NCBI RefSeq assembly: GCF_032062135.1
Contig: NC_092863.1
Span: 20,050,490-20,114,489 of the forward strand
Source of the DNA: Pyxicephalus adspersus
Lineage: Eukaryota > Chordata > Amphibia > Anura > Pyxicephalidae
Length of the DNA stretch: 64,000 nt
Direction of reading: 5' to 3'
Part shown: positions 50,501 to 59,500 of the stretch, piece after piece
Position numbering within the stretch: the stretch's first letter is position 1
Layout of the letters: each line of letters starts with the position of its first letter
Notes under the pieces: model-generated
What the model was told of the DNA's origin: nothing
The model's input: only the letters and a program-made list of their open reading frames with translations
Databases searched by the model: none
Program-made: the position numbers and the translations under genes

Positions 50501-53500
50501 NNNNNNNNNNNNNNNNNNNNNNNNNNNNNNNNNNNNNNNNNNNNNNNNNNNNNNNNNNNNNNNNNNNNNNNNNNNNNNNNNNNNNNNNNNNNNNNNNNNN
50601 NNNNNNNNNNNNNNNNNNNNNNNNNNNNNNNNNNNNNNNNNNNNNNNNNNNNNNNNNNNNNNNNNNNNNNNNNNNNNNNNNNNNNNNNNNNNNNNNNNNN
50701 NNNNNNNNNNNNNNNNNNNNNNNNNNNNNNNNNNNNNNNNNNNNNNNNNNNNNNNNNNNNNNNNNNNNNNNNNNNNNNNNNNNNNNNNNNNNNNNNNNNN
50801 NNNNNNNNNNNNNNNNNNNNNNNNNNNNNNNNNNNNNNNNNNNNNNNNNNNNNNNNNNNNNNNNNNNNNNNNNNNNNNNNNNNNNNNNNNNNNNNNNNNN
50901 NNNNNNNNNNNNNNNNNNNNNNNNGGTGACAACTATTATATTATGTTTGTTTTACACATGAGGAAATAATAATAAACGTCCACAATAACAGTAAGATGTT
51001 CGTTAACCAAAACAGCATTCCCCTTATTTCTTACACCCCAAATACACTGCAATTCGCATTACAAATTTTTAAAATCTGTGTGATGTGCTGCATTTGGCAC
51101 CCTATTCAAAGGAGTATTTATGCTTTCCAAGGCTACACTGATGTTTGACCCAAGATCCAGGTTTGTTTAAAAAAACAAAACACACACCCACTCATGTTTC
51201 TTTCAAATCTGATGGAAAATGTATCCTTGAATACAGGGGAAAGGGATTAGTAGTTTGGCAGGTGTATAACCTGTTCTAATATCGTTTATATTAAATAACC
51301 TACTTTGAGTAAATGTTTTGACAAATTTGCAGATTTATGAATGTTTAGATACAAGAGGTCGTATTATTATAGTTATTAATGTAATATAATTCTACATGGA
51401 GAGGTTCACACAAATAACTTGCATAACCCGGGAGGGGTTGTACACCTAAACCAGATTTTTCGGTTTTGAATGGATGACAGGTTGCCCAATCACCTTCACT
51501 GTTTTCTAATATTTATTAACTCTTCAAAGGACTCGCATATTTATTCTATGAACACACGTAAGATGGTTCTCATCCGATAACCGCCTCAGGCCTGATATCG
51601 GATGAGAATATGGCGTGTGTACAGCGCTCATCGTGAGCGAACAACCACACTGGCGAGTCAACAGACAAGGAACGATTGTAGCGAAAGTGTATGGGGAGAG
51701 AGCGTAGCGGGGTGTTGCTACATCGTTCTACTCGCCCCATAGAGCAAAACGGCACTGTATGTACAAAGTTTGTTCATGCATCATGCAGTCGTTTGTCATG
51801 AAAGATACTTTCCAATGACAATTATTGCACGTGTGTACCTAGCCCAAATCCTTAAGTTAAAAACTAGCGACCAGACAGACCTGTCTCCCCTGAAATAGAA
51901 TAATGTTATCTACCTAATCGCAATTTTTTTTACATACACCATCTTCTGCTCATCTCCCAGGTTGCCGATCTTTGGCCATCTCAATTGGCTGAGCCAGAAT
52001 GACCTAGCTCTGGTGCACACATGCAGGGGCTAATTCAGTGATGCCGGGATACGGAGGCATATCACAGCATCATACATTGAGCTGCGTATTTATGCATATT
52101 AAAACAAAAATAAAAAAGATAGCAAAAAGATAAAGTACATTTTGTTGCAGAAGGGACACTGCCTCTCCCTTCTGCAATAATTATTCTGCCTGATCTCAAA
52201 TTTTCTTTGTGGAACATTAGTTCCACGTAAACTCTCACTCCTCTATCTTGAACAGTTTCGGACCTCACAGACCAACTTCATAATTTTTAATCCTGCGCGT
52301 AGAGCAGTGTGTCACTAAAGAAACTTCCCCCCAGAGTGATGTCATGGTGCCAGAACCCTCTTTCTGCAGACCACCACAATTTACTCACAGACCACTGGTT
52401 GGCGACAGCAGATCTAGAATACCTAGATTGGATATGGCATCATTCAGACTAGCAGTGTAAAACTATGGCATCAACAGCTCCCAGTACAAATGCTTGTTTA
52501 ATGCAGGCACTCCTAGGCATTTTCAAAATGCATTGCAAAGCCTTTTTGTCCTTTTTCTAAGGGGAGCCCCCCTAATATTAAAGCTAGACCCTTTAATAGG
52601 CTTGAAACATTCCTGAATGGAGCTCCTGTCATTGCATTTAATCAGCTTGGTAGCAGCCAAAACACTTGTCTCCTTTCTGAAATGCCTTGATGATTTCAAA
52701 TAATGACAGGAGCTCCACTCAGCAAAGCCAAGAAGCCAGTGATAGATCTCCCTCCTCCATCACTTTACATATTGACAGAAGTGGCGCCCTTGTGGTGTCT
52801 ATTACATATTCTATTTTGATACTAATAACCACTTTACTTATTACTCAGGGTGAGGAGGCAGATATCTGGGGCAGGCCTATTAAAGGGGGCTTCTAGATTA
52901 CAAAAAGCTTCTTGCCTACAGGCCCTCACAACATTCATGGTCACATAATAGGAATGAAGCTCTTAACCCCAAATGATGGCCTTTACCAATAATAAGGTGG
53001 GGTGCCTGTTTTTTGGCAAAAAGACAGAGGAGAGGGATGCACGCCTTGTGCCCCCTTCCATCTTTGGTAAGCCATTTTCCAGAGGGAGGGGTGACAATCC
53101 TTACCAGTAAGGTAAGCAAGGTTTAGCAGTAAAACCACTTCAAACAGCTGCTCGCAAGAACCGCTGCTCTGTATATAGACTATATACAGACAATTAGATC
53201 TACCTAACTTCTACCACCTTAATGCATAATTTGTTCCTTAGACACATCCCATTTTGTAAATAAAAGATAATAAAAGTAAGCAGACTCAGTTGAAGAAATG
53301 ACACAAAAAGCTAAAAGGTTAAAATAAGAAAACATTATATTACTTGTCTGGCTATGCAGGAAGGCACAAGATTTTGAATATTAGCTGAATAGAATGTCAA
53401 ATCATGTGGTAGATAAAACTCTTTACATTCGCATTTCAGCATTCTACATTTAATCATTTTACATCTTAGCAAAACAATTGCTCACCAGGGACTGAAACCT

Positions 53501-56500
53501 CACCATTAAATTGCCATAGCAGCAGTTACTAGAACAAATTCTCTGATCTGAAAAGCACCTCATAGGTCTAATGTAAACAGGAAAGATGATGATAAATGAA
53601 AACTACAAGATAAATACTTGACAGCAACAGAAATATTGGATAAGAAGCCTAAAGCAGAATAGGCAGAGAGATTATATACCTCCTGGGATGTTGCTAGGAC
53701 ACAGAAATGGACTAAACTACTAATCGTAGTAGTAAAAGATATGTGGAAAACATAAGAAAACACGGCAAAAGTGTGAAGGTGGAGTTTACCAAATCAGGTT
53801 GAGTCCTTACTTTTCACCAATCAATAACTACATGCTCTACAAGTCATAATTGTGTTAAAGACCTTTATGTGAATGCATTATCACAATTTATTTTACACTT
53901 CTGATGTACACAAATAATGTAACTTTCTTTTGACATTAATATGTCTACATTCCCACCACACATTCTTCTCGCATTATGGCTGCACATTGCAGCACCTCCC
54001 TGTTGAATCTCTTGCCTAGCATGTGTAATATTACCCACTAGACTATGTCTAAAAGTTTACTAACCCGTCCCCATTTTCTTCAGGTTCTCACACTGCACTT
54101 CCTAGCACCTGGTTCCCCACCCTGTCCATATCCTCGGACTACGCTCCCCCAGATGGTCCTCTGTATCACATATTCCCCTCTACTTTATGATTAACTTACA
54201 CACTTATCTATGATCAGTTTACTGAGATGACATACATTATCCAATGTGTTCAAAGATACAATGTAATTTAAGTTGGCTGCAATAAAAGCCAAGAGGCTGA
54301 TTTACTAAAGAAGTGTTTTTCTGTTTACCAAGCAAAATGAGGTATTACTGTGCAGGGGAATATTCACGGAGTTTAGTGGATGTAGTGAAGCTCAGCTGAC
54401 TTCAGCTATCAAATGATGTGCACAGACAAATCATGCGCCCCCACCCCCATGTTCTTGTACACGACTACACTACATTCACTAAGAGGGTGGAATAAACCTT
54501 TAGTATGTCAACTAGTGTATTAAACCCTGGGTCAAAAAACAATTCAGACTAAACGATGAACAAAACATGAACAAACCCATTTGTGACATTTTAGATTTTT
54601 TTAACTGTGTGGTAAATGTCAAAATAATTAAAGAAGAGACTTAATAATGTTTAAGGGACATATGCACATCACTCAACTGTTTGGAATACAAAATTGAATT
54701 GCTCCACCGTAGCAGCAAATTCAATTACAGTTATCTAAACTGGACAACAGTTTGTCGATAGATATTTGCTAAGGCAATATTAACCAACTGCCATATTTTC
54801 CTAAAAGACGCTTTCACGTGTTTATTTTTCTTTCACAGAACTGTTAAAAAAAAAAAACTACAGGAGACATCCAGATGAAATTCTGTACTTACATCATATG
54901 AACATACTCATATCAAAAATATGATCTGTATCCTCCTAGAACTTGCACAGACAGGAATTTGATGTTTCAAACATTCATGAGTGTGCAACATTACAAATGA
55001 CAACTATGTAATTATGATTAAATGACGTTATTCCACAACATTTAAAGACTAAAATCTGAGTGAAACATAGCTCTACATCTACAAAACAAAAAATGACCAG
55101 AGTCTCATTAATGGGAAATTTACATTTGACAGTGAGCGCTTGTATTCTGATTAAATGTTTTGCATTATGGTTTATTATGCGTACACCATAAGATTACAAT
55201 GCTATGTAAACTGCTAAATTCCTAAACCCATCTACTTAAACTTTTAGTCTTTGCTTTAACAGTTTATATTCAATTTTGCTTAAATAATTTTATCGTGTGT
55301 ACCATTAGTCTAACATTTAATAGATTTTTTAACCATATTTTCAACACCATGGATATCAAATAGTGTAATGTTAGGGTATGCATAGCTTTGAGTGGTCACT
55401 ATAAAGTCTGATATCAGCCTATATACACAGAGTAATACATTTCCACCTAAAATATCGGGCAGATTTTTATAGCAGAATAGGACAAGGGATATGCCCTCTG
55501 CTCATCTGTCACTATCGCTTGTTCCTGTCATGTTAATCTTTTTGGCATTTTTATTGTTTACAGATTTGAAAGTTAACAGTGATGTCTATATATGGTGTCC
55601 TAGGTTTATTCTCCAGTCAATGTATTTTTACTCTATTTATTTATTTTAAATTGCATTTTGGTGCACATAGTATTTTTTTAGATCTAAATTTAGTTAAGTT
55701 TTACTTCCTACAAAAGAAATGTGCAGAAGGGGCAGCCAGAAGCCTCCTGGGATGCGGGATATATGTATCCTAGGATGCTCTGCCCTCCCATTCTGTCTTT
55801 GATGCCACGGAAGAGAAGGGGTTTTCACCCTTTGAAAAAAAAAAAAAAAAGTTTTAACCCCCGCCCACCAAAAAAAAGAAAGTAATTTTCACCGTAAAGT
55901 AAATATTGTAGTTTAGGTGCGCTTTAAGATACCTTGCATTACAGGCTATACCATAAATCAAAGGTCTGTATCCAAACTTAGGGGCTGGCTTAATCAACAT
56001 GGAAGATTACACTGTAGAATAACAAATGAAGTAATATGGGTTCTATCAGGGATACAGTAAAGCCTGCTAGCCATAGTTAGTCTATAGCAGTAGCATTTAG
56101 AATATACACTACACACCTTTTAAGAACAGTGCTTTCCAAAGGCCCTAGACCGAAATAGAAAACCTTGGGCCCAGCATATGTTCTATTCTATAGAAACAGG
56201 GGTGAGCATATTTCTTTAGTTGTTAGCGGTGGCTTTTTTTTTCAGATTTTGCATTTGCAGTTAGTTCCAGGCTCTCACAGTCATATATTCACTTTTACAT
56301 TAGTGCTTTAGACAAAAGCTGCATTAGCATTGTCTGTAGTACTTCAGTACTGTATGCCTTCTTGAAAAGCCAATTATTATTACCACTCTTGATGGTCGGT
56401 TAGTGGTACATTGTAAACTCTCAAAGGCCGCTAGAATTATCTGCTAGTAAGCCTTGTGTCCAATAAATAAAAATCCTTTAAATGATAAGTCAACTGTAGT

Positions 56501-59500
56501 ACTATGCATACGGTATTTAAAGGCTGTTAGAACTTTATCAAGACCCCCCTTGAAACGATGATATCGCCTGAAATCTTGGGTTACCTTCAAAAACCTTATA
56601 ATAGTTATTTGGCTGAAGTAAAAGTGTTTCTTTTGGGCAACAAATAAACACAGGCATGATTTTGGTACAAAAGTTCTTACCTCTTCCCCAATACATTTGT
56701 TTACTTTTGCTCATCTCTTTACCTATCATCTTTCTGAAATGTTCCTTTATTACCTTCCTGTTTTCTGGCTGGTTCACTTATGTTACTTACCTTTTATAAC
56801 CCATTATCTTTCTTCTCACATCTTGCAATGTCTGCCAATTTCCACAGTCTCCACTTTTCTGACCATGAAATTTATAAGTAACTTCCTTTAGAGGCTGTCA
56901 CCCTCAACTCTTCAGATCCTTAACAAGCATTAACCTGAATGATGATCTATATTCCTCATCTTTTAAGACCAGTTTCTGCTCATAAGCATCCTGTCATTCC
57001 ACTTCTTACATTTCTTAATTGATCAATTGCCTAAACAAGTCTTGACATGTGGACACCTTACAGTTCCAAATTATTGTAAGCCTAAATTACAGATTTGTTT
57101 TGTATGAAGCATATGTATTCAAACCCTCAAAGAAAACAGTCACTTTTACAGTACACATCAAAATAACTTCAATACAAAATAAACAAACATTAGATTATGT
57201 CAATACAGGTAGTCACGAGGTTAAGGACATCCGACATACGGACGACTCCTAGAAGTGAAAAAATCTTTTGATAAACACAGCTGAGGTTGTGGGTGATCTT
57301 AAGGTCTGCAGCATCTTGTAACTCTATTCTTGATGTGAGCGCAAAGCCTCCCGGGATACCTACGTCACGCATCCCAGGAGGCTCTTGTGTGCTTTGTCGT
57401 GAGCAGAGTAAAATTTGCATGCGCACGAAGATCATCAAGTTTTTTTCCAACCTGCGTCACCCAACCTCAAAGGTGACGTGGGAAGAAAATCCAGGAAGAA
57501 GAGGTGAAGATGGTAGCGCCCAGCGCGCCGGCTCAGAGACGGATGCCGGCACGATGGAGGGTCCAATGGAAGAAACCTCTAGATGGATCCAACTTGCCCT
57601 GCAGGTTTCAAGGTAAGTGGATTTTTTTTTCTTTGTTTTAGACATTTTTGAGTTTAGTTCCTCCAAGTAACTTTAAATGTTTGCATTATTTCCAGACATC
57701 TAACATACTAAAAAAGTGATATATAAAAAAATAAAAAAAGCAGTACCGTTTATTACAAAGATTATCCAGAGAGGGGGAGAGGAAAAGATAAGTTTAGTTT
57801 TTTAGTTTGCCCCCTTACCACAGATTCTTACTTACCGAGATATGGCTGGCATTGACTGTTGTTGCTCATCCCTATGCTTTAAAACCCCGTAGCTGTTTAT
57901 CTCAAATCCAACAGAACCCCATAGAAATCTCTGGGGATGCAATAAGCAGGTAATCAAAAAGCAGAGGAACATTCGCAACAAGGTAGGAAAACCCCAGATC
58001 ATGGTTTTCCTCACCTTCTCCAGAAAATGTCAGAGCTTTTTGACATTGCAAAAAAAAGTGCACTTTTCTGGCACCTTTTTTAGAGTTCACACAATGAGAA
58101 CAGTGTATAAAAAAATGTGTGAAGAAAAAAACAAAAAAAACAAAAAAAAAACAAAAACACACCTTTAATACTGCAGATCAGTCTATCCATCAGGTTTCTT
58201 CCTTTGCATCCCACACCAACAGGGTTTCTGTTTTTGACCTGGCGCAGAGGGAGCGCCAGGATATTCTCCTTTCTTTGTCACCTGATCTCGCACTGCGCAG
58301 GCGCAAGATCTGCAATTGTTTTTTTATTGATGAAAGGGCTCTTTTGCACATGCCCAAGATGGTCGGGCTTGTGCAGAAGAAGCAGCCAAGAGCCTCCCAG
58401 TATACATTATATAGGTTTCCCGGGAGGCTCTTCTCTCCCATTCATTAAAATTTATGGGGGCAGTGCTGCACCCTTTTTTTGCACCTAAACACAAACAAAA
58501 TTTTTACTTTACATAAAATGGTAGACAACCCGAGTTTAGTTACGCTTTAAGAAACAGAGATAAAATATATATTTTTTATATCAAATATTCCCTAAATCTC
58601 CTGCTTATACTGACCGCTTTGTCTGTGCATGCTGACACTTCCCATTCACACATTTCCTCAGTGTAATTGCTTGGTGTGTGTGTGTGTGTGGATAGATCAA
58701 TAGAGATAGAGAGCGCGAGCAAGAGCTATAGAGCGACAGAGAGAGAGCGCGAGAGAGCGAGCCATAGAGACATAGACGGACATTACATAAAACAGCACCA
58801 ACACGTTAGCTATCCCCAAGTTTTAGATTAGGTTGCACAGAAAGAAGAAATAGAATAGTGCAAGAACTGAACACACCAATTTCTGGAAATTACTTCCTAT
58901 TAAGCAAACAAAAAATGACACCACTTCCCTCTTACATTGGCACTTTCATCAGCCAGAAAAAGCTTCTGCAAGAAGGTGGATTCTAGATACAGCCACAGGT
59001 AAGAAAGTTTTTCAGGTATGCAAGCATACCTAACCATTTTACAAAAAAAAAAGGTTAGTTTTGATTTAAACCATGGGCATTAAGGTTTAAACCACATCCC
59101 TGGTATTTCTCCAGAGCCCTGTCAGGTCTGCTGTAATGCTAAATCTGCACATGGAATATAGAACATTAAAATATATAAATACAATAAAGAATACTATTCA
59201 TTACATTGTCTCTAAACTCTAGTTCCAGGCTGAGCCTCACCTTCCCACATTCTTTTTTTTTTTTTAGTGATCATGATCATGGTCTGCTAGGCAGATCCTG
59301 AATGCTGCAAGAGCAGCAAAGCTTAGTGACATGACACTATTCTCCCCAGCATTCTTCCAGGGCAATCTGATGATGTACTCTGAGCTGGCTCTTTCCTCAG
59401 CATGTTTTATGACATTAGTGCTGTTACACAACTGATTGGCTTCTTGTGCTGCTTCTCCCTCTAACAATATGAGCTCAGTTGTACAGGGGATTGCAGGCAA

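Noticed and set aside
49949..50969. Very long ORFs on both strands
   Set aside because: They are made of N; this is the assembly gap.
56538..56777. 79-codon minus-strand ORF ([20 protein letters not shown]...)
   Set aside because: No recognised family, no splice context and no conserved motif; treated as chance.
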